Numbered from the stretch's first letter, positions 1 through 6,928 are shown. The stretch is 10,171 bases of DNA from Chitinophagaceae bacterium (GCA_947378615.1 CANCKV010000063.1:1-10171); one strand, 5' to 3'. Numbers and translations: made by a program. Notes: generated by a model not told the origin, from the letters alone.

Positions 1-321
1 ACAGGTAGTCCTAGACGTGAGTTTTTGTATGTAGATGACCTTGCAGATGCCTGCTTCTTTTTGATGGAGAATTATAACGAAAAGGGTTTGGTAAATGTAG
101 GTTGTGGTGATGATGTAACAATCCTTGAATTGGCTCAATTAGTAAAGAAAATTGTTGGCTACGAAGGAGAAATAAAATTGGATACATCTAAACCTGACGG
201 TACCCCAAGGAAGTTAATGGATGTTTCTAAACTCACTTCTTTTGGTTGGAAAGCCACAACAACTCTTGAAGATGGTATCACAGCCGTTTTCAATGAGATA
301 AAAGATAATGACTGGAAATAG
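1..321 (+). CDS. fcl: GDP-L-fucose synthase, C-terminal part (5' end outside window)
   Basis: This is the last 106 codons of GDP-L-fucose synthase (also wcaG). The cytoplasmic, NADPH-dependent epimerase/reductase converts GDP-4-keto-6-deoxy-mannose to GDP-L-fucose for surface glycans. The reading frame is open from base 1. The visible start is the family signature GSPRREFLYVDDLADA, followed by VNVGCGDD, ELAQ, VGYEGEI and SKPDGTPRKLMDV, all typical of the substrate-binding C-terminal lobe of this extended short-chain dehydrogenase. About 200 N-terminal residues, including the Rossmann GxxGxxG and the catalytic Ser-Tyr-Lys, lie upstream of the window. A TTG at position 25 is an internal leucine codon and not a start. 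The gene ends 22 nt before a strong terminator. Its partner GMD (GDP-mannose 4,6-dehydratase) is expected upstream but cannot be seen. Confidence 0.93.
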   Translation, partial: TGSPRREFLYVDDLADACFFLMENYNEKGLVNVGCGDDVTILELAQLVKKIVGYEGEIKLDTSKPDGTPRKLMDVSKLTSFGWKATTTLEDGITAVFNEIKDNDWK

Positions 322-343
322 TCTTCTATCTAAATAAGAATTC

Positions 344-385
344 ACAGGGGAAATGATATTAATTATTGTTTCCCCTGTTTTCTTT
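344..385 (+). terminator. Rho-independent terminator after fcl
   Basis: A perfect 10-bp stem joins ACAGGGGAAA (344-353) to TTTCCCCTGT (369-378) around a 15-nt loop, and TTTTCTTTT follows at 378-386. It lies 22 nt after the fcl stop. The right arm and part of the loop are also the last codons and stop (359-361) of the convergent membrane-protein gene, so the structure is read by both transcription units. On the minus strand only a weaker T-rich stretch follows the stem. Confidence 0.85.
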
Positions 386-1660
386 TAAGCCAATAATTTT
401 GGAAACTCTTCTTACTAAGGGATTATTTATTTCAATAGCAATTAATAAGGGTATTAAAATAAACGCTTCAAAAATTACTCGATATCTTACAATTGCTCCC
501 GCAAAAGGAACGGTATATCCAATCAGAATATAATTTATTAAAGCTGTAAAAATTAACAAGTTGATGATTGGATTCTTGATTAATAGGGCAAGTGACCTCC
601 GATTCAATAAGGCAACTAATAGTAATAGCCAAACAAAAATTGTCTCACAAGCTGCAAAAAGCAATAATGGGCTTTTCCCTTCTGATAGGTAGGGTCTAAC
701 AAAAGTATGATTGAGTGAAGTGAAAAATGTATTAGCATAGCTAGAAAAGTTTTGATTTAAAGGGTCTATTAGCATAAATGAATTGCCTTTTAAGTCAAGA
801 AAACTCCCTTGTCTTTCTGCCATTTTCTTAGGTAATCGCAGGGGTTCTGGACCGAAGTTCGTAGCAAAAAATAAGGCAACACAAAGAATCAAAGAAAATA
901 AGTTGATTAAAAATATTTGTTTCTTTTGTAGTTTTTGGATTACTACGAATGCTATGAATGGCGGAAATAGGGATAGGGCAACAAAATTCCTGATTAAAAA
1001 TAATAAGATTAGGAAGAAGAAAACCTTGAGAATTGAGGATATTTTTTTCTCTTCAATATATAATACAAAATAATATAGGCATCCTGTTAAGGCAACAAAT
1101 ACGAGACCGTCTTTTCGGATACCACTTTGCCAAAACAATAAGGGTGGGAAAAAGAAAATTAAAGCGAATAGAATTTTCTTTTTTGAAGGGAAATATCTCA
1201 TACATATTTTGAATAGATATAAGTGCCCCCAAAAAGTAATCAGATTGAAAAACAGGGTATTTATATAGTAGTCTCCAAAACTGAATAAATTAAAAATTGC
1301 TAATAGTTTGATTAATATATTGTATTGTAAATCCTTCCAAAATGAATTAGTACTATTAAAAAAAGAAAGTGATTGATTCGTATGATAACCATTTGTAAAT
1401 AAATCAACAATAAATGTCCATGGATTTCGTTTTAACCATGCATATTCTTCTAAAGATTCTTGGTGATAAAGCCATGTATCATCTCCATGATATACTTTTA
1501 GAAAGAGATAACCATAAATACAGCCGAAAATTAATTTTACTGCAAGAATGCCAATAATTTGCTTTGATGATAGTAGAGGATCCTTTGAGCGATTAAAATA
1601 GTAGATGACTAGTGAAACTAAAAATAAATAACCGAGGACTCCTCCAATTGTATGCAGCAT
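359..1660 (-). CDS. Polytopic membrane protein of polysaccharide locus (possible GT-C transferase or Wzy-like polymerase)
   Basis: This 433-residue protein has about 10-11 predicted membrane segments by eye, at roughly 4-21, 34-55, 112-150 (two), 163-177, 184-201, 208-242 (two), 248-266, 331-352, 365-381 and 396-412. Two large hydrophilic loops lie at about 56-110 and 267-330. The first contains G59-D60-D61 and Y65-H66, placed like the acidic catalytic site in the first outer loop of GT-C glycosyltransferases. A WQSGIRKDG stretch (177-185) and an RYR motif (392-394) are other plausible conserved polar sites within the membrane. The product is probably in the inner membrane and may transfer or polymerise lipid-linked glycan units. 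That role is inferred from topology and context, because I recognise no named family with certainty. Its ATG is 6 nt after the glycosyltransferase stop, so the two are very likely co-transcribed. Its 3' end overlaps the fcl terminator. Confidence 0.75.
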   Translation of the reverse strand: MLHTIGGVLGYLFLVSLVIYYFNRSKDPLLSSKQIIGILAVKLIFGCIYGYLFLKVYHGDDTWLYHQESLEEYAWLKRNPWTFIVDLFTNGYHTNQSLSFFNSTNSFWKDLQYNILIKLLAIFNLFSFGDYYINTLFFNLITFWGHLYLFKICMRYFPSKKKILFALIFFFPPLLFWQSGIRKDGLVFVALTGCLYYFVLYIEEKKISSILKVFFFLILLFLIRNFVALSLFPPFIAFVVIQKLQKKQIFLINLFSLILCVALFFATNFGPEPLRLPKKMAERQGSFLDLKGNSFMLIDPLNQNFSSYANTFFTSLNHTFVRPYLSEGKSPLLLFAACETIFVWLLLLVALLNRRSLALLIKNPIINLLIFTALINYILIGYTVPFAGAIVRYRVIFEAFILIPLLIAIEINNPLVRRVSKIIGLKENRGNNN

Positions 1661-1666
1661 AAACTG

Positions 1667-2788
1667 TTATTTATGAATAGAAAAAATTGAATTTTCGACA
1701 GATAGTTGCAAGATTTCGTTCAATTTGTAACTTACTTTTTCATAGTCATACATTTCTGAGTAAAGTGTTCTACTTTCAAGGGACATAGATTCTATCAAAT
1801 TTTCCTGATAATATTTTGTAATAAGTGTTGCTAATCCAATAAAATCATTTGGAGCTATAATATTACCATTAACTCCATCTTTAATAATTTCATTAACCCC
1901 TCCTACATCTGTTGCAATAGCAGGTTTCCCATATTGCAAAGCTTCTATTAAACAGAGAGGCAGCCCTTCATAAAAGGTAGGTAATATTACAATATCACAG
2001 TTTTGATAGTAAAATCCCATGTCATTTGTTTCCCCTACTAGCGTAATGTATTTATTTAACTGATTTGATTCGATGTATTTTTCTATTTTTCCACGTTGAG
2101 GCCCATCTCCAATAAATGTAAAATGAAGATCAGTTGTTTTCTGTTCATTAACAAGAAGATTGATTGCCTTAAGTGCAGTGAGGTGGTCTTTTTGAGTTCT
2201 AAATCCAGCTACCATTAAAACATTTTTGGTCAATTTTGTTGAAATTGTTGGCAGCACGTTTTCATGAAGGTTTGGGCAAACATAGATTTTATTAGATTTA
2301 ATATTGAGTACCTTCTCTCCAAAAATTGCGGTGTTGTTTGAAACACAAAAATAGGAATCAGTAATAGGCTTGATAATTGTTTCTATCCATTTGCCAGCAA
2401 ATTGCTGAAAGTACGGTGCCCCCTTTTCGAATGACCATCCTTGAACGGTGAATAAATTGGGAATTTTCTTTAGGAAACAAATTATTCTCGATAATACCCC
2501 TGCCTTAGTTGAGTGTGATATGACGAGATCAGGCTTACATAAATTGATTTGTTTGTTAATTTCAAAAAGAGCCTTAATATCAAAAAGTATATTGTAAGTA
2601 TTTTTTAATGAAGGAATAAGAATCACATTTACACCTAAACCTTCTATTTGTGCTGAAGCAACTCCGTTTGTTCCCGCGAAGACTACGCACTCATGCTTTT
2701 TATCTAAATGATTTTTAATACATTCAATAACATGCTTTTGTGCGCCATAAATCGTATCAAATTTTGTGATGATATGTAAAATCTTCAT
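1667..2788 (-). CDS. Glycosyltransferase family 4 (GT-B fold), surface polysaccharide
   Basis: This 373-residue cytoplasmic or membrane-associated transferase adds a sugar from a nucleotide donor to a growing lipid-linked glycan. The N-terminal domain begins MKILHIITKFDTIYGAQKHV, where the usual glycine-rich acceptor loop is replaced by a YGAQKH turn. It also has HSTKAG (92-97) and GWSF (117-120), as in CapM-like family 4 enzymes. The C-terminal donor domain has VAGFRTQKDH (193-202), FIGDGP (225-230) and the diagnostic EX7E motif, E274 to E282 in EGLPLCLIE, followed by GKPAIATDVGGVNE. Length is normal for the family. Donor and acceptor cannot be read from sequence. The gene is divergent from rfbB, with a 174-nt region between them, and is the first of a two-gene minus-strand operon with the membrane protein. 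I found no exact TAnnTTTG motif upstream. Confidence 0.92.
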   Translation of the reverse strand: MKILHIITKFDTIYGAQKHVIECIKNHLDKKHECVVFAGTNGVASAQIEGLGVNVILIPSLKNTYNILFDIKALFEINKQINLCKPDLVISHSTKAGVLSRIICFLKKIPNLFTVQGWSFEKGAPYFQQFAGKWIETIIKPITDSYFCVSNNTAIFGEKVLNIKSNKIYVCPNLHENVLPTISTKLTKNVLMVAGFRTQKDHLTALKAINLLVNEQKTTDLHFTFIGDGPQRGKIEKYIESNQLNKYITLVGETNDMGFYYQNCDIVILPTFYEGLPLCLIEALQYGKPAIATDVGGVNEIIKDGVNGNIIAPNDFIGLATLITKYYQENLIESMSLESRTLYSEMYDYEKVSYKLNEILQLSVENSIFSIHK

Positions 2789-2962
2789 GAAATTAATGTA
2801 GGCTGCTTTTAATTATTAGCATAAAAAAGTGCTAAAGTAAGTAATTTATTTTTTGTATGGTTTTTCTCTTTAAAGGATTGATTCTAATTGATAACAATCA
2901 TTTTTATTCAATTTGATACAGACTATGTATATTGCGGCAGAAAATTGTCAATTTTAAGCAAA

Positions 2963-4015
2963 ATGAAAAATATACTAATCACTGGTGGAGCAGGATTTAT
3001 TGGTAGTCATGTAGTAAGACTCTTCGTAAATAAATATCCTGAATACAATATCGTTAATCTAGATGCCCTTACTTATGCAGGCAATCTTGAAAATTTAACT
3101 GACATCGATAAAAAGCCAAATTACAAGTTCGAAAAAGTGAATCTTTTAGATGTTCAAGCCCTCACTTCTGTCTTTGAAAAGCATAATATTACTGATGTAA
3201 TTCATTTAGCTGCTGAAAGTCACGTTGATAGGAGTATCGAAAGTCCACTTGATTTCGTTCATACAAACATTGTTGGTACTGTAAATCTGCTGAATGTAGC
3301 TAAAACAAAATGGGCTGCAAACTTTGAAAACCATTTATTCTATCATATTTCTACAGATGAAGTTTATGGTGCTCTAGGTGCGGAAGGATTCTTTACCGAA
3401 ACGACGCCTTACCATCCTAATTCTCCATATTCAGCAAGCAAGGCAGCTTCGGATCATTTTGTAAGGGCTTATGCAGAGACATATCATATTAGAACAGTCA
3501 TTTCAAATTGTTCGAATAATTATGGACCTTTTCATTTTCCAGAAAAATTAATCCCTCTTTTCATTAATAATATTATTCATAAAAAACCACTACCTGTTTA
3601 CGGGGATGGTTTATATACTCGCGATTGGTTGTTTGTAAAGGATCATGCTACAGCTATAGATACTATTTTCCATCATGGAAAAGTTGATGATACCTATAAT
3701 ATTGGAGGATTTAATGAGTGGAAAAACATTGATTTGGTAAAGATTCTTTGCAAATTAATGGATGAAAAACTTGGAAGAGAAGTGGGAGAAAGTGAAAAGT
3801 TGATTACTTATGTAAAAGACCGTCCAGGACATGACCGCCGTTATGCAATTGATGCTACCAAACTAAATAAAGAGCTTGGATGGTATCCTTCCGTGACTTT
3901 TGAACAGGGCTTAAGCCAAACAATTGATTGGTATCTTGAAAATACAGCTTGGTTGACAAATGTTACAAGTGGTGCCTATCAAAATTATTACAAAGGAATG
4001 TATGCTGATAGATAA
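2963..4015 (+). CDS. rfbB: dTDP-glucose 4,6-dehydratase
   Basis: This enzyme (RmlB) converts dTDP-glucose to dTDP-4-keto-6-deoxy-glucose, the second step of dTDP-L-rhamnose synthesis, using tightly bound NAD in the cytoplasm. From the ATG at 2963 the protein has 350 residues, the usual length. The frame is open upstream to a TTG at 2888, but those 25 extra residues are unlike the family, and MKNILITGGAGFIGSH is the expected N-terminus. It shows the Rossmann GGAGFIGSH (8-16), AAESHVDRS (83-91), the catalytic STDEVYG (T131, D132, E133) and YxxxK (Y156, K160). The C-terminal half has NCSNNYGP, GDGLYTRDWLFVKDH and DRPGHDRRYAID. It is the first gene of rfbB-rfbC-rfbA. rfbC starts 33 nt downstream. 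No strong ribosome binding site is seen, as is usual in Bacteroidota. Confidence 0.97.
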   Translation: MKNILITGGAGFIGSHVVRLFVNKYPEYNIVNLDALTYAGNLENLTDIDKKPNYKFEKVNLLDVQALTSVFEKHNITDVIHLAAESHVDRSIESPLDFVHTNIVGTVNLLNVAKTKWAANFENHLFYHISTDEVYGALGAEGFFTETTPYHPNSPYSASKAASDHFVRAYAETYHIRTVISNCSNNYGPFHFPEKLIPLFINNIIHKKPLPVYGDGLYTRDWLFVKDHATAIDTIFHHGKVDDTYNIGGFNEWKNIDLVKILCKLMDEKLGREVGESEKLITYVKDRPGHDRRYAIDATKLNKELGWYPSVTFEQGLSQTIDWYLENTAWLTNVTSGAYQNYYKGMYADR

Positions 4016-4048
4016 TTAAATCGATAAAATCTTAATAATTATAATTCG

Positions 4049-4609
4049 ATGAAAGTTGAGGAAACAAAGTTGAAGGGTTGTTATATCATTCATGATACTG
4101 TATTTGAGGATAGTCGTGGCTATTTCTTCGAAAGTTTTAATAAACAAAAGTTCGAATCACTAACAGGCTTAAGTGTTGAATTTGTTCAAGACAATCAATC
4201 CAAATCTACAAGAGGTGTTTTGAGGGGTCTGCATTTTCAAAAAGGAGAACATGCACAGGCAAAACTTGTTCGAGTAATTGAAGGAAGCGTATTAGATGTT
4301 GCCGTTGATTTGAGAAAAGAATCACCAACATTTGGTCAATATGTATCGGTTGAACTGACTGCTACTAATCGGTTACAGTTTTTTATTCCACGAGGATTTG
4401 CTCACGGGTTTTTAGTGTTAAGCGAAACAGCTACCTTCTTTTATAAATGCGATAATTTCTATAACAAAGAAAGTGACGGTGGTGTAATTTATAATGACCC
4501 TATAATTGGTATTGACTGGAAAATTGACACTAGTGAACTTATTCTTTCTGAGAAAGATATCAATCAACCTTCTTTACATCAAATAAAAGAGAATCTCTAT
4601 TTTAAATAA
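4049..4609 (+). CDS. rfbC: dTDP-4-dehydrorhamnose 3,5-epimerase
   Basis: RmlC is a cupin-fold dimer that epimerises C3 and C5 of dTDP-4-keto-6-deoxy-glucose to give dTDP-4-keto-L-rhamnose. The 186-residue length is normal. Family motifs are in order: QDNQSKSTRGVLRGLHFQ (47-64) with the catalytic base H62, K72, VRVIEGSVLDVAVDLR (74-89), PRGFAHGF (114-121), and Y132 and Y138 around FYKCDNFY. GGVIYNDP and GIDW follow near 144-157. All expected active-site residues appear present, so the enzyme should be functional. Its presence indicates a route towards L-rhamnose or a related 6-deoxy-L-hexose, not just D-sugars. It sits 33 nt after rfbB and 68 nt before rfbA, probably in one transcript. Confidence 0.96.
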   Translation: MKVEETKLKGCYIIHDTVFEDSRGYFFESFNKQKFESLTGLSVEFVQDNQSKSTRGVLRGLHFQKGEHAQAKLVRVIEGSVLDVAVDLRKESPTFGQYVSVELTATNRLQFFIPRGFAHGFLVLSETATFFYKCDNFYNKESDGGVIYNDPIIGIDWKIDTSELILSEKDINQPSLHQIKENLYFK

Positions 4610-4638
4610 CGATAATTGCTTTGATTTAATAAATTTCT

Positions 4639-4677
4639 AATCATTCAAATCATCATTAATCATTTTAAATCACCATT
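4639..4677 (+). repeat. Four degenerate ~10-nt AATCA-type repeats before rfbA
   Basis: Four consecutive units of 9-10 nt fill the 39 nt directly before the rfbA ATG: AATCATTCA (4639-4647), AATCATCATT (4648-4657), AATCATTTTA (4658-4667) and AATCACCATT (4668-4677). They lack a purine-rich ribosome binding site. They could be a slipped tandem repeat in the leader or simply biased AT-rich sequence. No function is known to me. Confidence 0.55.
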
Positions 4678-5538
4678 ATGAAAGGTATAATATTAGCAGG
4701 AGGCAGTGGAACTAGATTGTATCCAATTACAAAAGGGATAAGTAAACAAATCATGCCTATCTACGATAAGCCGATGATATACTATCCGTTATCTGTACTG
4801 ATGTTGGCAGGAATTAGCGAAGTATTAATAATAACAACCCCAGAAGATTCTGCTCAGTTTCAGCGTTTGTTAGGCGATGGAAAAGATTTGGGATGTAGAT
4901 TTGAATATGCAGTTCAAGAAAAGCCAAATGGTTTGGCACAAGCCTTTGTAATTGGAGCTGATTTTATTGGCAACGACAAGGTAGCTCTTGTCTTAGGTGA
5001 TAATATTTTTTATGGTGCAGGATTTAGCAAATTACTTCAATCTTTTAATGACGTAGTAGGTGCTGCAATCTTTGCTTACGAAGTAAACGATCCTGAAAGA
5101 TATGGGGTAGTTGAATTTGATGATAAATTAGTGGCTATTTCAATAGAAGAGAAACCAATACATCCAAAATCTAATTTTGCTGTTCCTGGTTTGTATTTTT
5201 ATGATAATGAGGTAGTGGAAATCGCTAAAAACATTGCGCCTTCGCCTCGTGGTGAATATGAAATTACTGATGTAAATAAGGTTTATCTCGAAAATCAAAA
5301 GTTGCATGTAGGTGTAATGAATCGTGGTACTGCTTGGTTAGACACAGGAACTTTCGATTCTTTGGCTGATGCAAGTGAATTTGTTAGGGTTATTGAGAAA
5401 AGGCAAAGTCAAAAAATCGGATGTATAGAGGAAGTTGCTTTCAGAATGGGTTTCATAAATCAGGAACAACTGTTAGTATTGGCAACTCGTTATGCAAAGA
5501 GTGGATATGGTGAATATTTAAGAAAGCTGAAACCATAG
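4678..5538 (+). CDS. rfbA: Glucose-1-phosphate thymidylyltransferase
   Basis: RmlA joins dTTP and glucose-1-phosphate to form dTDP-glucose and pyrophosphate, the first and feedback-regulated step of dTDP-rhamnose synthesis. The 286-residue protein has the nucleotidyltransferase signature [11 protein letters not shown] (8-18), [18 protein letters not shown] (22-39), [11 protein letters not shown] (80-90), LGDN (106-109, with metal-binding D108), EEKP (157-160), GEYEITD (192-198) and WLDTGT (220-225, with D222, the second expected metal ligand). The enzyme looks intact and of normal length. It follows rfbC. The expected rfbD reductase is not downstream. Instead a repeat-filled spacer and kdsB follow, so the final rhamnose step must be encoded elsewhere or the intermediate is used differently. 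Confidence 0.97.
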   Translation: MKGIILAGGSGTRLYPITKGISKQIMPIYDKPMIYYPLSVLMLAGISEVLIITTPEDSAQFQRLLGDGKDLGCRFEYAVQEKPNGLAQAFVIGADFIGNDKVALVLGDNIFYGAGFSKLLQSFNDVVGAAIFAYEVNDPERYGVVEFDDKLVAISIEEKPIHPKSNFAVPGLYFYDNEVVEIAKNIAPSPRGEYEITDVNKVYLENQKLHVGVMNRGTAWLDTGTFDSLADASEFVRVIEKRQSQKIGCIEEVAFRMGFINQEQLLVLATRYAKSGYGEYLRKLKP

Positions 5539-5540
5539 GA

Positions 5541-5589
5541 GTATTAAGTTATAAGTATTAAGTTATAAGTATTAAGTTTTAGGTATTTA
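5541..5589 (+). repeat. Heptamer tandem array, left arm (7 units of GTNNTAR-like sequence)
   Basis: Starting 3 nt after the rfbA stop are seven back-to-back 7-bp units close to the consensus GTNNTAR. The first five alternate exactly between GTATTAA and GTTATAA, giving a 14-bp super-period. Units six and seven are GTTTTAG and GTATTTA. The array faces a second, opposite-orientation array at 5673-5742, and the two could pair into an imperfect long hairpin with a loop of about 83 nt. It may act as a terminator-like or insulating structure after rfbA, but that is inference. Confidence 0.85.
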
Positions 5590-5628
5590 AGGTGTACGGT
5601 ATGATATAATTTTTAGGATCAGGAAACC

Positions 5629-5636
5629 TAGGTTTG
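5629..5636 (+). promoter_or_regulatory. Possible -7 promoter element for kdsB
   Basis: TAGGTTTG matches the Bacteroidota -7 consensus TAnnTTTG exactly and lies in the loop between the two heptamer arrays. It overlaps a 12-bp palindrome, AAACCTAGGTTT (5624-5635). No TTG-type -33 element is seen at the right spacing. If used, transcription would start near 5642 and the leader of about 120 nt would include the whole right heptamer array. A chance match is quite possible in AT-rich DNA. Confidence 0.25.
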
Positions 5637-5672
5637 CTTAATTCATATTTATTAATTTTACTTTGCTTTTGA

Positions 5673-5742
5673 GTATAACTTAAAACGTACTACTTATAAC
5701 CTACTACTTAATACCTACTACTTAATACCTATTACCTAAAAC
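5673..5742 (-). repeat. Heptamer tandem array, right arm (10 units, inverted orientation)
   Basis: Read on the minus strand, these 70 nt divide without gaps into ten 7-bp units of the form GTNNTA(R/C), for example GTATTAA and GTAGTAG, with partial 14-bp alternation. The units are the same family as the array at 5541-5589 but in opposite orientation, so the two arrays form a degenerate inverted repeat. The right end is 21 nt before the kdsB ATG. The arrays are too short and regular to be coding, and no open frame crosses them. Confidence 0.85.
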
Positions 5743-5763
5743 GAATTACTAAAAAGACTGCTC

Positions 5764-6501
5764 ATGAAGATTGTCGCAATGATTCCTGCACGTTATTCTG
5801 CTACTCGTTTTCCAGCGAAACTAATGCAGATATTAGGAAATAAAACTGTTATAAGACATACCCACGATAATACATTGGCAACTGAATTGTTTGATGATGT
5901 ATTTGTAGTGACTGATAGTGAAATCATTTATGATGAAATTACAAACAACGGAGGTAAAGCCGTCATGAGTAAAGGACATCATGAAAGTGGAAGTGACAGG
6001 ATTGCGGAGGCTGTCCTTGCAATTGATGTTGATGTAATTGTAAATGTTCAAGGTGATGAACCTTTTGTAAAGCGTGAACCACTTGAAAGGCTAATCAGTG
6101 TATTTGTTGATGATGAAGATAATAATGTTCAGGTTGCCTCGCTAATGCAGGTATTGACTGACGATAAGCTTATCCTAGATCCTAATTATGTGAAGGTTGC
6201 TGTGGATAGAAATTGGAATGCACTCATGTTTAGTCGTTCTGTAATTCCATATAATAGAGATGGAAAGATAAAACCCACTTACTACGAACATATAGGTGTG
6301 TATGCTTTTAGGAAACATGCGCTGATTAAATTTACTAATTGGAGTATGACTCCTCTTGAATCTGCCGAGAAAATTGAATGTCTCCGATATCTTGAAAATG
6401 GTGTTCCTATTAAGATGGTAGTCACTGATTATATGGGAATAGAAATTGATACACCTGAAGACCTTGAAAAAGCAGCATCTATTTTGGATTTTGAAAAATA
6501 A
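5764..6501 (+). CDS. kdsB: 3-deoxy-manno-octulosonate cytidylyltransferase (CMP-Kdo synthetase)
   Basis: KdsB activates Kdo with CTP to give CMP-Kdo, the donor for the inner core of lipopolysaccharide and for some capsules. It is cytoplasmic and Mg-dependent. The 245-residue length is normal. Motifs are PARYSATRFPAK (8-19) for CTP binding, HESGSDRIAEA (73-83), NVQGDEP (94-100, with metal ligand D98), HIGVYAFR (176-183), LESAEKIECLRYLENG (198-213) and EIDTPEDLEKA (227-237, with the second expected acidic metal site). The variant SGSDR replaces the usual SGTDR, a conservative change. The ATG gives the expected MKIVAMIPARY N-terminus. It lies 225 nt after rfbA across repeat arrays, so co-transcription with rfb is uncertain. 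No clear terminator follows. Confidence 0.95.
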   Translation: MKIVAMIPARYSATRFPAKLMQILGNKTVIRHTHDNTLATELFDDVFVVTDSEIIYDEITNNGGKAVMSKGHHESGSDRIAEAVLAIDVDVIVNVQGDEPFVKREPLERLISVFVDDEDNNVQVASLMQVLTDDKLILDPNYVKVAVDRNWNALMFSRSVIPYNRDGKIKPTYYEHIGVYAFRKHALIKFTNWSMTPLESAEKIECLRYLENGVPIKMVVTDYMGIEIDTPEDLEKAASILDFEK

Positions 6502-6690
6502 TAGGTAGTGATTGATCAGGTATATAATGAACTTTTATCAACTGAATCAAGAATTTTGGTTTACTACTCAATTGTTATCTCTTCAATTGGTCTCAATAAA
6601 ATTGCACTATCTGTTGCTGTTAATATTCTATTTAATTGACTGCAAATATTACTTTAAGCATTAAATCATACAAAACATACCATTTTAATA

Positions 6691-6712
6691 CATACTTGTT
6701 CGAACAAGTATG
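6691..6712. promoter_or_regulatory. Perfect 22-bp palindrome, candidate operator
   Basis: The half-site CATACTTGTTC is followed directly by its exact reverse complement, GAACAAGTATG, centred on TTCGAA with no spacer. Perfect dyads of this length suit a dimeric helix-turn-helix repressor of TetR or MarR type. No T-run follows, so it is not a classical terminator. It is 241 nt before the lipoprotein ATG and 190 nt after kdsB. No regulator gene is in the window, so the binding protein is unknown. Confidence 0.5.
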
Positions 6713-6792
6713 GTGCGCTTAACAACTTTCTGCTTAGAGTTACTCAGTTTCTCCATTCCTGCTGCAGATTCCGATAGGCTTGTGTATGTGGG

Positions 6793-6828
6793 GTTCTTCC
6801 TCTTGAAAGGCTAGGGGGTTAGAAGAAC
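6793..6828. repeat. Inverted repeat with G-rich loop
   Basis: GTTCTTC (6793-6799) pairs with GAAGAAC (6822-6828) across a 22-nt loop that contains GGCTAGGGGG. The structure could be part of a small structured RNA or an interspersed repeat remnant. The stem is only 7 bp, so support is modest. Confidence 0.4.
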
Positions 6829-6855
6829 GCATTAGCAATTCGCATTAAAAGAGAT

Positions 6856-6900
6856 AGGAAGACTATTTGACTTGAGCGGAGTTTAGTATTTAGTCTTCCT
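6856..6900. repeat. 10-bp perfect inverted repeat, possible hairpin
   Basis: AGGAAGACTA (6856-6865) is the exact reverse complement of TAGTCTTCCT (6891-6900), separated by 25 nt. It ends 52 nt before the lipoprotein start and just upstream of the proposed -7 element. It might terminate a transcript entering from the left, although no long T-run follows, or be the end of a small mobile or repeated element. Confidence 0.45.
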
Positions 6901-6928
6901 TAGTAGTAAACATTCCATTAAAACATCC

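Noticed and set aside
783..1073. Open frame on the plus strand inside the membrane-protein gene
   Set aside because: It is antisense to a well-supported gene, and its residue make-up is what the opposite strand of a hydrophobic gene gives. No family motif or promoter is seen.
2888..2962. N-terminal extension of rfbB from a TTG codon
   Set aside because: The extra 25 residues do not resemble RmlB, whereas the ATG at 2963 gives the standard N-terminus and length.
5541..5742. CRISPR array
   Set aside because: The repeat unit is 7 bp with no spacers, and no cas gene is present.
5833..6051. Minus-strand open frame inside kdsB
   Set aside because: It lies wholly antisense to conserved kdsB motifs and has no recognisable protein features.
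6691..6712. Palindrome as a rho-independent terminator of kdsB
   Set aside because: It is 190 nt after the stop, has no loop and is not followed by a T-run.
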